This document shows, in pieces, positions 23,799 through 34,988 of a stretch of DNA of 64,000 bases; the first letter of the stretch is position 1, and each line of letters starts with the position of its first letter. The notes under the pieces were generated by a model, which was given only the letters and a program-made list of their open reading frames with translations, did not search any database and was not told where the DNA came from. The stretch spans positions 1,860,001 through 1,924,000 of the forward strand of contig JAWZYV010011619.1 in the NCBI GenBank assembly GCA_038373885.1. The letters run 5' to 3'. This DNA comes from Cheiracanthium punctorium (taxonomy: Eukaryota > Arthropoda > Arachnida > Araneae > Cheiracanthiidae). Position numbers and translations under genes: made by a program.

Positions 23799-26700
23799 CT
23801 TTGAAAAGTATTAATAATCGATGCGTTTGGGATGCTTTATCTGTATTGTTATCTATTGTTTGTTGATTTTTGCCAAAGAATAAATGGTTTCTTGAAATTA
23901 TCTCTTGAAATCATTATTGAAATTCTCTCCTGTGAGGAATCCACATAGCACTGTAGAACATAAGTAATAACAATTAATAATTTTCTGAGTTTGTCCGCTA
24001 TTGATCATCAATTGCACTGAACTTGTTAAAAAGACGAAAAATTGTCTAGATGGTTACTTTAAAAGTCAAATGCTGCTTATTTTGGTGAATCCACATTCAG
24101 TTAATGATTTAAATTTATTATATATTCAAGTCATACATTTCTTCTTTTCTTAGATTTTAAGGAGCTCTTAAAAGCTTTATCTATTTTTATTGTAATGGCT
24201 TTTTACATTAGGCTCTTGTATGAAAATATTTTAAAAAATTACCTCATTCGTGTCGGATCTTATTTTCAAATAATTTATTAAATATGTTAAAGAATAGCTT
24301 ATAATAAATGTATTTTCCTTTCGTATTCTAAGTCTTTTATATCAATTTCTTGGAACAGCTTAAAGCTTCATATCGCAGTTCCAGATTAAATCAATCGTGA
24401 TAGCTCGTTGATTTGAAAGGGAAATGTTCAAAAATCGTTATCTAAATGCGTCTTTAAATTTTCATAAATTTTCGATGCTATCACAATTAAGATAAATTTG
24501 AGATCACGCAAAAAGACATAGTTACACGGGTTATTATTTGGGGGCGCAGTTTGCCACCAGACAAGACAATATCGGTCAGTAACTCTGGAATTAAATTGCA
24601 CCACTCACCATAAAATTTTAAAGCACAATTTAATAATTTTACTAATGTGAGGTTGAGCCCTATCTGACGTGAAAGTAGTCATGCATAGAATGCCTTGCTG
24701 AAAGTTATTTTTCACGAATCCTTTTAACACTGTAACGGTTACTAAAAGAGCATGGGATACCTCAACTTCTGTAAGCAATTGACAAGTAGGGCATATTTAT
24801 TTATAAACATAAAAATTTTTATTTTATAAAATAATCGTTAACAGTATAACAGGGTACTTTATATCCACAACAATAATACAATAATAATAATAATAAGTTG
24901 TACATAATTCATTTATATTTTAATTTATTGTAAAACCTTATTTTATATTTATAACATCGATTTTTTAAAAAAATACATTCAAGTTTTTTAACAATTTTTT
25001 TTCCTTCTACAATTTAATTAATGCGAAATTTTGTATAAAACGAACATTTATTTTTTCATACTTAATAGCAGTATTTTTATTATATGACATGGTATTTTTC
25101 CGTCCATGGGGACGTTTTAAAAAACTCTGTATTGTTATTATTATTACTAATATTATGGACATAAAATGCCGTATTACGATATTTACAAATTTGGTTATTT
25201 CTCTTGCAGTAGTTTTTACGTCATGAAGTTTTGCAAGTGGAAATTAAATAGAAACTACTGCACTCAAATACATCAGACTATTGTTTTGAATTTCTTTATA
25301 GAATCTTTTATTAGTATGGAAATTCGATAAAGCTTTAAAAGAACAATAAATAGAAGTTAAAAATCTAAATATCGATTCACCGAAAAATAAATGAGTTCAT
25401 CAAAGTGAAAGGTTGTCAAAATCATTGCCTGTGTGAATTAACAATGACAATTTATTCAAAATTAGGTTATATAAGAAACAAAATTTAAAAACCTTTTCTA
25501 TGTAATGAGATGTAATCACGAGTTTAAAAATGTTTACGAAATATCATCTAAATTAATTTGCGTAAAAGAATAATTTTTTTTTGCGACAGAGAATAATTAA
25601 CTATTACGTAACATAATAAGCAATAGTTACTCCTTGTTATTTTATAAGTAGGCATAAAAAATTCGTTTAACATATTCAATTGAAAACAATCTAAATCGCC
25701 AAAATAATTTTATTATTTACATAACCCTCTATATCATTTTCAGAGAATAGAAAAAGAGAAAAATTGATTTTCTTTGTTTCCGTAATTCTAGTTTATTATT
25801 ATTGTTGTTATTATTATTTTGTAAATGAACAAGTGAATGTTAAAAAATATCAGTTAATAAAACAATATAATAGTCTCCATATCTTTCATTGTATAAAATA
25901 AAATAAACAACGTTATATTTACTTTTTCGTAATTTAATATCTATTATTTCCTCCAAAAACACTATTTACGAAAACTATTAGAAAATTAGTCTAAAGAATA
26001 TCTTTTTTAGTTATTATTATTCAAATTTTCCTGAAAATCCGCATTTTAATTTGAAAATTATCTAGCAAATCTACTGCATTCTCAAAAAAGTTCTGACACT
26101 TATTTATATTTGCCATTTATAATTTTTTAAGGCTTTGATATTTATTTTTTAAGAACTGAATTAGATTTTAATTTAAAGAAAAACTTTCTTTTTCACTATT
26201 TTTAATACTTTAAAATTTATGAACATTTTGCCTCCTTTAATTAAACATAATTTTTTGTGCAGAAAGGAAAATGATTCTTTTTTACATATAACAGCAGTAT
26301 ATTTTACTATACACATGGAATATTTTAAGAAAAAATTTGAACTTGATCATTTTCTACACAAATTAATATTCGTATATTTATAATATTTATAATGCAAGAA
26401 ATACGCTTAAAAGTAAATATGAAAATAAATAAGTATTTTTAGATATTTATTGTAAATAATTTAATTTGGTGCTTTGTAAACCAAAATCTTTTAACAAGAA
26501 AGAATTAAATTTGTTTTAAACTGTGTGTTACAGAAAAGGCTGTTTTTCAGTTAGAGAAATATTCTATCGTCTCCTTAAACATAAACATAAAAAATAAGAT
26601 GTTTTATTTTTTAAATTAAAGCACTAATAAAAATTCTTTTAATCTATTATTTTAAATGGTCATGCAATATTTTTGGAAACTCTTTTAAAACATCGTTACT

Positions 26701-27003
26701 GAGTTAAAATTATTTTATTAAAAATTAATCATAGCTCATGTAATACAGATTTCCTTATTTTTCGATAAAGCATGATCTTTTTGCTTTCAATAACATTTCG
26801 GCAGATATTAAATTTCCTTTTGTTTTACGATTTTAAAAAATGGAATATCACAAACGTACCTTTTCTTGCCTCGTTGCTTCAAACATGTGCTTATTATAAC
26901 AATAAATTAAACTGCATGCTTTTTAAGTAAAGATTTGCAGCTATCTATAATGAAATTATCTTTTATGTACATTTCCCCCCAGGAAACATGCACAGCTACG
27001 ATA
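23306..27003. other. Very AT-rich DNA, no gene supported
   Basis: The region holds a poly-A run (about 23769-23797), short AT and ATT repeats and no recognisable coding sequence. If the candidate first exon at 27010-27467 is real, this stretch would be the start of its intron. Confidence 0.45.
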
Positions 27004-27009
27004 TCTTAC

Positions 27010-27130
27010 CGTGTATCCTTCCCCGTGGCCTCGCTGAGAAGCACGTTTGAGAAACCATCAACAACACGAGGAATGTTAGAATCCCTGTAAAGAATCGGTC
27101 CTTGAAGCACTCAGCACAACAGCACATCAT
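27010..27130 (-). CDS. Candidate first coding exon of a secreted peptide or protein (partial)
   Basis: On the minus strand an ATG at 27130 (a second ATG at 27127) opens 40 codons plus one base before a splice donor. The exon ends ...CACG and the intron starts GTAAGATATCG at 27009. The frame starts MMCCCAECFKDRFF, then a hydrophobic core ILTFLVLLMV, then SQTCFSARPRGRIH. This has the form of a cleavable secretory signal peptide with a probable signal-peptidase site near CFSA. The basic RPRGR after it could be part of a propeptide. A phase-1 intron directly after a signal-peptide exon is common in secreted-peptide genes. Upstream on the same strand lie a leader, an initiator and a TATA box at correct spacing. 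The downstream exons were not found and I do not recognise the family. The reading frame continues only four codons past the donor before a stop, consistent with splicing there. Confidence 0.55.
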
Positions 27131-27467
27131 GTGTTCAAGCAATTCGATGCAAACTTCAAGATATGATGAAGGATATATTTATATATTTCTACAATCCAAC
27201 CGGTATTATTTATGTATTTGCGTATAATCTTTCAAAATCACATCTCAAAAGATGATGGCAGCTATACAGTTTTTTTCTTCTTCTTCTATTTAACTACTTA
27301 CTGTATTTTCCTTTTTCCTAACTACAGGTATATATGCCCGAGAAAAAAGCAAAACAAACTCAAGTTACTGAAAAGCATAAACTGCACACACAACGTGACT
27401 GGCCGTTGCGATGGTAACTGCATCAACAGAGAACACTAATACATCTGCGCGGCGAACTTTCCGTTCT
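27131..27467 (-). other. 5' leader of the candidate secreted-peptide gene, with uORFs
   Basis: The proposed leader runs from the initiator (27467) to the start codon (27130), 337 bases. It contains a tiny uORF (ATG TAT TAG, about 27444-27436) and a 33-codon uORF (27423-27322). A GTAAGT at 27301-27296 could be an alternative donor, but no good acceptor follows before the start codon, so I favour an unspliced leader. Confidence 0.4.
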
Positions 27468-27503
27468 GATTCGAACTCCCTACTCTTTCGGCTTTTATAG
27501 CCT
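27464..27503 (-). promoter_or_regulatory. TATA box and initiator, minus strand
   Basis: TATAAAA occupies 27499-27493 inside GGCTATAAAAGCC. An ATCAGAAC initiator-like sequence places +1 at 27467, 32 bases downstream of the first T. Upstream (27503-27590) is GC-rich, with GGCGGTGGGG-type and GGCGGAGGCG boxes. This arrangement is the arthropod TATA plus TCAG-initiator promoter form. Confidence 0.6.
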
Positions 27504-27590
27504 TAGACTCTGGTGGTGGAAGCCACATACGGGTCTCTACCCCACCGCCTCTATACGCCTCCGCCGCTGGGGTCCTATGTGGATTTTAAA

Positions 27591-29239
27591 ATAATGAAGT
27601 ATTTATAATGTATAGTGGGTATCCTGTGGCAGCATTTATTCGGTACGAAATATATAAGATAGATAAGTTTCGAGATACGAAAATAAGTTTCGCTTATTCA
27701 TTTTTTAAGAATTCTTAACCAGACCTCTTGGTTTGAAAAGAGATTGATTTTAAGTAAAAAATTAATGTATCTTTTTTTTTATCTTTGGATTTCACGAGCT
27801 CTATTACAAACACAGTATTTAAAAGAACACTACGTTTTAAAATAATTAATAAAATCTTTGAAGTTTCTCTTCATAGATATCGCATGAAAAATTAAAATAT
27901 TAATTTTTCATACCTTATAGGATAAGTGATTTAGTAAATATTTTTTATTCTGTCTAAGCAAATGGAAATAAATATAATTTTATTCCTTTGAGGGTGTTGG
28001 AAATGGGCAAGTAGTGTAAAGTTGTTTTCATGACAGTGTGAAGTTCTTTTCATGCATCTTTAAAAACTATAAAAAGATAAAATTTTGATAGTAAAATTTG
28101 CAATCATTAAAAAATGAGTTCTTAAATTATTTATAAGATTTAATATCAAAACATATTTAATAATATCAGAGTGTTATAACTAATTTAAATTATATATGCA
28201 TTGAAGTGAAAACAGGAATGAAATGAACGGGATTTTCCGTCACAACCGCTTGGAGGGTTAAATTAACACAAAAATAAGCTTGAAATATTATGGGCATTTT
28301 TACCCCAAATTTATGTTATCGGTGCTTTTATGGAATGTCAAAAATTATCTCAAAACTGTCAAGCATGTGCGGCTGTAGTAGAACGATATATTTTTCCCAA
28401 ATTGTGAATAAAATGTAAATATATATACATATATATTGTCAATATTGTTCACGCTCATTAGTTTGTATGTAATTTTCGTTCATGTACAAATGTCTATAAA
28501 ATATTTGTTTCAAAATGTCATTTTTGAATAAGGTTATAAATGTATCATAGTACAACTTATTGTAAATCCATTTAATCTACCTCTAAGCCGTTTATGATTA
28601 TTTCAATAACCATAATGTACAGCTACCTTATAAATAAAAATAACGTTATTTTCTCCAAAGAACAGCAAAAGATTTTACTCCATCAAGGGAAAGGAAAACG
28701 AAACATATTAGTATTAATGTGCTTTATACTAATGACAATATAAAGTACATCTTAATATAAAGTACATTAATACATATTAGTATTAATGTACTTTATACTC
28801 TAGACATATTAAATAGTAAGTATACTGTTTAATATGTCTAGATTTATTATAAAAAAATAATTTATTTATTTGTGAAAAATTGTATAAATTAATACATGCT
28901 CGAGAAAAAGTCTAGACATATAGTAAAAGAGTAAACTAAAGATATTGTTTTACAGTTTTTATGAGAAGAATTTATAAATTGCTTTTCATGTTTTTGTATA
29001 GAATAACCTAGAAAATTCTGTGGGGTTAGCACAGAGTTAGCGTATTACTTCCTTTTAGAGATAATCCCACCTATCTCTGACCCTTTTAAGTATTTTTAGT
29101 GTAAATAAGTACTTTTAAAGTTTTATGAGAGTAATACTAATGCCAATTTCTGTTTAAAATCTCTTCTTAATTTAAAAAAAAATGTACTAAGCTATTCCTT
29201 TTTTGCTGATAAAGATACTCTTTATCAAATATATAAAGG
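27591..29239. other. AT-rich DNA with a local palindrome
   Basis: No gene is supported. Around 28706-28845 there are overlapping inverted repeats: TATTAGTATTAATGTACTTTATA with its complement, and TCTAGACATATTAAA (about 28800) with its inverse ending about 28842. Confidence 0.4.
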
Positions 29240-29625
29240 TATTTTTTTTTCTTTCTAATGGAAGAGTGATCAGCCTACTAGAGGCTTGACCACAACGAGG
29301 GACACAGATGTTGGTCATTTCATTATGGATGCACCTATTAAGCTGATCAATGTTGCCCCCCCCTTGAGGGTCTCCTAATTTTGAACCAATTCCAGATGAA
29401 AGTCCTAGCACATAAAATCGGCATCTACAGAAGTATTATTTGAGCATGGAGTGCATTATAGCCACAAAGAGGTTTTACGCGCACCATTTCCTATTAGTGT
29501 ACACGTACACAGTCCCACAGTAGGACAGCCAAGAGAGAATTCCACCCTCACAAGCACTGGCCAAGCCGGTGTTGCTCCATTTCCCATGTTCTTACGTGCT
29601 TAATGACTAGGCCATTGCAAAATCT
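29240..29625 (-). mobile_element. SINE family A, reverse-strand copy
   Basis: Read on the minus strand, this contains ACCGGCTTGGCCAGTGCTTG, 'ctactgtgggactgtgtac', 'gtgcgcgtaaaacctctttgtggct' and 'catctggaattggttcaaaattagg', in the same order as the SINE at 11515-11870. The tail is not well kept. Confidence 0.65.
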
Positions 29626-30461
29626 TCAGAAAGTTTAGGGTGATTTCTCTTTTATTCATATACCAAAAAAGAAATTGAACCTATAATGTAAGCAATACTC
29701 GATTTTTTAATAAATAAATAAATAACCCTTTACAACCATGCGCTTTGTGAATAAGAGGAAAACAAACTAGTCTGATTAAAAGAGTATTACAAAAAAAAAT
29801 GTAATTATAGAATTGTACAAATTATTTTTTAAATAAAGATTACATTATATGATCTTTTTCAAGTACAAGGACACATTACAGAGCATTTATAGTGGATTAT
29901 ATCGATATGACGTCATTCTTTATCCAGCATGTAACTCTCAATTAATTAATAGTAAAAGCAGCTTGTGTTGTTATACAATTCTTCAGTGTAACTGCCTAAA
30001 TTGTATATGATTCCAACACATTACAGTAATAGCCTCATAGGCATACTGTTCTTTAGGGGAAACTGAGTTTAGTTGGCTTAGGGGTAAGTCGATACAATCC
30101 TCATAATTCGCCTGATTGTGGATGGATTGCTCAACCAATCACAGAATAACTGTGTAAACTTGTTCTTCCTTTCTCCAACCATTGTTGCAGTTTTGAATCA
30201 TTTCTGAAGTGCAGTGCATATTCACAACAATGCATATACAGTGTGCCCTCCAAGTCCTTTGCCACGCCACTAATTTCTGAAAAGAAAGAGCTAAAGTCAT
30301 AAAAGTAGGGTCTAGGTATAGTAAAGTTGCCCTGCGCTATGCAAGGAAACCTCTTGCCGAGCCACCTGGCGTCTAAATTCGAAGTTAGTGTTCATATCAC
30401 AAAAACGATCCGTGTTACGTGAAAAAAAGTCAATTGCAAGGTTATTCAGCATCATCGACTT

Positions 30462-30492
<31 letters not shown>

Positions 30493-30898
30493 CTTAACCT
30501 ATTTCAGGCGAAGCATAGGAATTTTATAAAATGTGGTATTATTTTGCTTAAATTGGTATTATTTTCTTAAATTACATTAATTAAAACGCAGGAAAAGTTT
30601 CATAGATGAAAAAATAATATTTTATATAAGAAATAAAAGTGTGTATACGCAACATTGATGAATTTTTTGTCAAATTTAAGTAAAAAAATTAAGTTTTTTT
30701 ATGAAATTTGTTTTAATTTTATTTTATTTTCAAAACTTGCAACTTCAATCCAATATAAAAACATATGATTAATCTCAAGTGGAATAATTACACACTCTGA
30801 AAGAGTCGAATTTGTCAATAATCGTTTCAGGTTGAAAAACTAAGCGTCCTTTGAAAATTTCTCAACAGAATGTGTTTACTCCAGTTGAATTACTAGTT
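29626..30898. other. AT-rich DNA, nothing recognised
   Basis: Holds a poly-A run at about 30463-30492 and no supported gene. Confidence 0.4.
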
Positions 30899-31182
30899 CT
30901 CTCTATTCTAAAATAAAGTAAAGGCCGCTGGCGCTGTCAAAGCTTGTGGACCTATCTCCTCCTAAACCGTAGGGATTTGAGTTTCGACAAAGGTGCCCAC
31001 AGATTCGAAAAATTTCGAGAAACCTGCAAAGCTGACTTAAATTTCGAAAATCGAATTATTTTAGAAGATATTAATAAAAAACTGCAAAAATAAACAGAAT
31101 GGTTGCCAGATTTGGCATAAAATCATTCATTCCTTTGCAACAAAGCGTTTCCAAGTATGTAGAATCGGGTGAAATTTACAAA
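30899..31182 (+). repeat. Direct duplicate block, copy 1
   Basis: About 285 bp starting CTCTCTATTCTAAAATAAAG and ending GTGAAATTTACAAAA is repeated at 31593-31887 with roughly 90 percent identity by eye. It contains 'cctatctcctcctaaaccgtagggatttgagtttcga' and 'ggttgccagatttggcataaaatcattcatt'. No coding function was recognised. Confidence 0.8.
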
Positions 31183-31592
31183 ACTCCTAATAACTTCTTC
31201 ATCATTTGCACGATCCGCTTGAAAATTTTCATGCTCATGTATAAAAATATAGAAAACAATCTGCGCTGCTTTAAATATCTGAAAATCCACCCGTTCCCTC
31301 CTTTTTAGGCGATTTTTCGCTATTTTTAGCACCATTTTATTTCCGAGAGTCAAAAAAGTAAATCATTTGCGTGACAAAAATACCCTTTTTAAGTGAATAT
31401 GACGTCATACAATTGGGATTCAAATTCGTTTAAAAAAGCTTTTCTAGATTACATAGTTTATTATTATTATTTTTTTTTTCATAAATAAATCGTTTGCATG
31501 GACATGAGAATATCTGTGTACACAAAACGAAATCTTTCGATTGCGAAAAGATTCCGCGAGTTTCCAGAACAGCACGAAATTTAATTTGGGTG

Positions 31593-31887
31593 TCTCTCTA
31601 TTCTAAAAAAAATGTAAAGGCCGCTGTCGCCGCTGGCGTTGTCAAAGCTTGTCGGCCTATCTCCTCCTGAACCGTGGGGATTTAAGTTTCGACTAAGGTG
31701 CCCACAGATTCGAAAAAATCCGAGGAACCTGATAAGCTGACTTAAATTTCGAAAATCGAATTATTTTAGAAGATATTAATAAAAAACTGAAAAAATAAAC
31801 AGAATGGTTGCCAGATTTGGCATAAAATCATTCATTTCTTTGCAACAAAGCGTTTCCAAGTATCTAGAATCGCGTGAAATTTACAAA
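31593..31887 (+). repeat. Direct duplicate block, copy 2
   Basis: Second copy of the block at 30899-31182, offset by about 700 bp, with a small internal extension near 31625 (CCGCTGTCGCCGCTGG). The intervening DNA is not duplicated. Confidence 0.8.
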
Positions 31888-32735
31888 CATGAGTTAGAAT
31901 TACGCCCATTTTACGCCAAAATAAAAACTATATGAAATAAGTATCTCAAAATGTGTTACACAAAGTTGAAAATTTTCAAATAGTAAGTTCGCTTAGACAA
32001 CAGGAGTTTAGAATTAGCGATTATTCGTTTTTCCAAAACAGAATAACTAATATCTTGAAAATGAAAAATAATTAAAATGCAGATTATTTTAAAGCCGGTT
32101 CATTGCAGCTGGATTATTTGCTACCAGTAGAAATATTTGGCGGCGTTAACTATGCCATTATAGCTTTGGATATTTGCTAGCGCGACGAGATGGTATAATT
32201 CGTGGTGCTAAGTACGCCAATCTGCAAACGATTATGTAAATGAAAATATGGATAAAGGTTTTCCGGTAACCTTAAATGTACAGTAATTATAGGTTGTGAG
32301 CATGTGTAAATCGCCAAATAATGAAAAATCGCCATGGGTGGCAGATTCGCAAGGTGTCCAATAGGTTTTACATTATTAAAACTACAGCTGAAACAGATGT
32401 TCTGATTTTATTACGCTTTAGCTCCTAATTAATATAACTTTTGAATGGCAATATTAAATATCATTGTGTTTCTGAGGAGTGCAAATAATATTTCCAGCGA
32501 TTATAAGCGGAGTACGCACTCCAGGTGGACTATAGCTCAGGTCCCGTACAACACGGATTTCCATAACAAAATATCTTCCGTGTTATGAGGGGGAGGGGGT
32601 CTACTGTAGTGTGAAGTTTAAATTTTTATGTATCAATGAACATGCAAGAACCAAGCAATGTGTAGCTCAGTAACATTCTATCTGATCCAATCTTCGGGTT
32701 TTGTCTGTAGAAATTATGTCTTTTTTACGAATAAG
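31888..32735. other. AT-rich DNA, nothing recognised
   Basis: No gene supported. A GGCGTTAACTATGCC segment near 32141 has a close inverted match near 44168 (GGCATAATTAACGCCGC), suggesting a shared dispersed repeat. Confidence 0.35.
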
Positions 32736-32739
32736 CCTT

Positions 32740-32910
32740 ATTAGGGGCCGAATGCCTCATACGAAAAGCGAGCGTAGCGAGTCTGGGGGCCTTCGCCCCT
32801 AGTCTTATAAATGTTTTCAAAACCCTTAAAAATAGCAAAAAATATAATTAGTGAAAAAATATATGTCACACTAATTAAAAAAATATTTAAATGGTGCGTT
32901 TTCGCACCTT
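32740..32910. other. Pair of GC-rich hairpins
   Basis: GGGGCCGAATGCC...GCGAGCGTAGCGAGTC is followed by the hairpin GGGGC-CTTC-GCCCC (about 32785-32799). About 95 bp on comes GGTGCG-TTTT-CGCACC (about 32893-32908). Both are perfect stems in otherwise AT-rich DNA. No associated gene was recognised. Confidence 0.5.
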
Positions 32911-33112
32911 TGGCGAAAACAAGGATAATTTGTACAATAACGCTACGAATGAGACGAATAAAACATTTTTTTTCTTTCTTCTTTTTTGCATTTGTTTGGT
33001 CTTGTTTTCCAAAGCTGCACTATCCTGATATTAAGCTCATTTATCCTTCATGCTAAAAGTGTTTTCCGTCAACAACAATGCACATAGTTTAGGACCACAC
33101 TGTATATATACG

Positions 33113-33720
33113 CCGGTGAGTCAAAAATTTTCAACGTACTTAGTCCACGTCGCACAAGTGCCCTCAAAAAATAAGATTTTCGTCTGAGCAGCGAGTCACG
33201 TATATACCGCGTCTTTCACATTTTGGTCCGAGGTGAATCGACACCCCTTAATGTCTCTTTAAGTGGACCAAGCAAGTGGTAGTCAGATGGGGCAAGATCA
33301 GGACTATACGCAGGATGACCCATTACTTGAAACTTGGGCGTATGTAGTGCTTCAGATGGTCGTCCATCTCTCTCCGCATTCGTAACACTGGTGCGACCAT
33401 TTTTTTAATTTGTCAGTCCAGTCCTAGACACTCCACTGCGGCAAGATGCTGCTCCCGTACGGTGCTGATACACCCCTGATACACCTTCTGACCACGAAAA
33501 CCGGATCACTGCTCTTTGTTCCTCTTTGGTGCAAGCCTCTGATGAAGCGACCATGATCTATCTGCAACAAGAGGAAGACAAATGGAGGAATTAGGATCGA
33601 ACTTTCATTGCAAGGCAGCAACATCATTAAAATAATATAAACTATGACTGACTTCCGTATGAACACTGTAAGAAAAGAAGTTATAGCTACATTGCGGATA
33701 ATTTTTGTGACTTACCCTAG
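33113..33720 (-). pseudogene. Internally deleted mariner-family transposase element
   Basis: TIR-like ends are flanked by TA: left CGCCGGTGAGTCAAAAATTTTC from 33113, right complement CTAGGGTAAGTCACAAAAATTATCCGC ending at 33720. On the minus strand the start (about 33552) reads MVASSEACTKEEQRAVIRFSW and later NGRTSVTNAERDGRPSEA, the mariner N-terminal DNA-binding region. It then jumps directly to VMGHPAYSPDLAPSDYHLLGPLKE near 33325-33245, the region of the last catalytic aspartate. The central catalytic part, including the first two aspartates, is missing, and the frame has stops and shifts (for example after PRTKM). The element is 608 bp against the usual ~1.3 kb. Confidence 0.75.
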
Positions 33721-33740
33721 TATATATATATATATATATA

Positions 33741-34169
33741 CTTCTATTAAAGATACTGTCTGTTATGCATAAGTATTATATAATACGTAATGATTACTCT
33801 ATCTCTATAGGAAATAGTTATGATCTACGCAATACAATATGTACTATTAGTAATATTACCTCTTTATATACCTGTGGTTTTAAAGATCTATTTAACAATA
33901 TTCCTCTTGACGACCTTTACAATGTAATTAATGAATTATTTGAAACTTGTGTTAACCATATTCAGCTCCCTTCCCATGTTGATGTAACTTATTTCAGTTG
34001 TCTATCTAAATTTATTATCTATAATAATTTTATTCTACATAACAATAAAATATATCTACAAAATCATGGTATACCACAAGGTGGTTCAGCATCTAGTTAC
34101 CTTGCAGATCTTTACTTATATTACTATGAAAAAGAATATACTAATACACACATCATTCTTAAACGATAT
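33741..34169 (+). pseudogene. Reverse transcriptase fragment, Penelope-like, interrupted
   Basis: An open frame (from before the ATG at 33765) encodes part of an RT fingers/palm. FKDLFNNIPLDDL fits motif A of the Penelope-like/telomerase-related RTs, and IYLQNHGIPQGGSASSYLADLYLYYYE fits motif B and the segment after it. The [YF]xDD motif, RT thumb and any endonuclease are absent, because the frame runs into the Ty3/Gypsy LTR at 34170. The last 17 codons of the continuous frame (after ILKR) are LTR sequence. The 5' side begins at a (TA)n run (33721-33740), so the fragment is truncated at both ends. The Penelope-like assignment is from motif form only; another non-LTR RT class is possible. Confidence 0.6.
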
Positions 34170-34393
34170 TGTTACGAATTTTCGGGGCAACTCGCTGCTC
34201 TGGGGCTTAAAATGGTTTAAAATTCGTGTTCTACGCTTCAAATAGATAAATTTTGCTTTTTGTTGCATCAAAATTGGCCAATTAGAACCGGAGATACGGA
34301 GGTTTCGCTTTCCCATATGTTTTTCTATGGGCTTCTAGAAATCTCGAGAAATATTAGTCCTAGAGCTTAGATCTCTTCACTTTTGAGGACTTA

Positions 34394-34464
34394 TTTTTGG
34401 CGCCAAATTTGGCGATATTTCGCCAAAAGTCGCCAAGCTTGGCGACTTTTTGGTCATTTGGCGC
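34394..34464 (+). promoter_or_regulatory. Cluster of E2F-like sites and palindromes in the LTR U3
   Basis: TTTGGCGC, a perfect match to the E2F consensus TTTSSCGC, occurs at 34396-34403 (overlapping its own complement through GGCGCCAAA) and at 34457-34464. Between them lies a perfect 24-bp palindrome (34426-34449) centred on CCAAGCTTGG. Additional TTGGCG/CGCCAA half sites bring the total to about seven in 70 bp. Binding is inferred from consensus only. Confidence 0.45.
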
Positions 34465-34619
34465 GATTTTCCCAATGGGGCCTGGAAGTTGTTTTTCCTG
34501 CATTAAAAACGCATAATAACCTAACATTTATCTTCTATGACGTAATCAAAATTCACGCTTTATGTAGAACCCTCGAGAAATCGACTTTTCTGGAAACCTC
34601 TGGTACCTCCTGCGCCGGC

Positions 34620-34656
34620 TATTTATAGAAGAGCGCGTCGCCCCGAGAGTCAGTTG
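34620..34656 (+). promoter_or_regulatory. LTR TATA box and initiator
   Basis: TATTTATAG at 34620-34628 and an arthropod-type initiator TCAGTT at 34650-34655 place +1 at A34652, 32 bases from the TATA start. This defines the probable U3/R border. Confidence 0.65.
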
Positions 34657-34982
34657 CGAGCTGAACATTCAATGTGTGAAGGGCTCTGAGTATGCTCGTT
34701 TTGTGTGAACTGATAGTGCTATAGAAGCTGTGTTTTAGCTTGCTTTGTGAAGCTGTTTTTAAAGTGCTGTGTGTAAATTCTTCATTGCTGTGTCTTAAGG
34801 GATAGTGTACTATATCCCTTGAATATTTCCACGGAATTTTTGCCTGTAAAAGTGACTTATTTTGTGTGAGAAATACAGCATTTGTGAGAGCTTCTGATCC
34901 AAGCGGATTGTTAAAAGCACGTTACTGCTAGATTGTGCTTGTGAATTGCGTGCAGCTGATTGTTCTACGAAGTTCTAGAAGA

Positions 34983-34988
34983 AATAAA
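34983..34988 (+). terminator. LTR polyadenylation signal
   Basis: AATAAA followed by a TTTGTGTTCC GT-rich element. It suggests cleavage near 35005 and sets the R/U5 border. Confidence 0.5.

Noticed and set aside
33424..33666. 80-codon minus-strand frame.
   Set aside because: It is out of frame with the mariner transposase remnant covering the same DNA.
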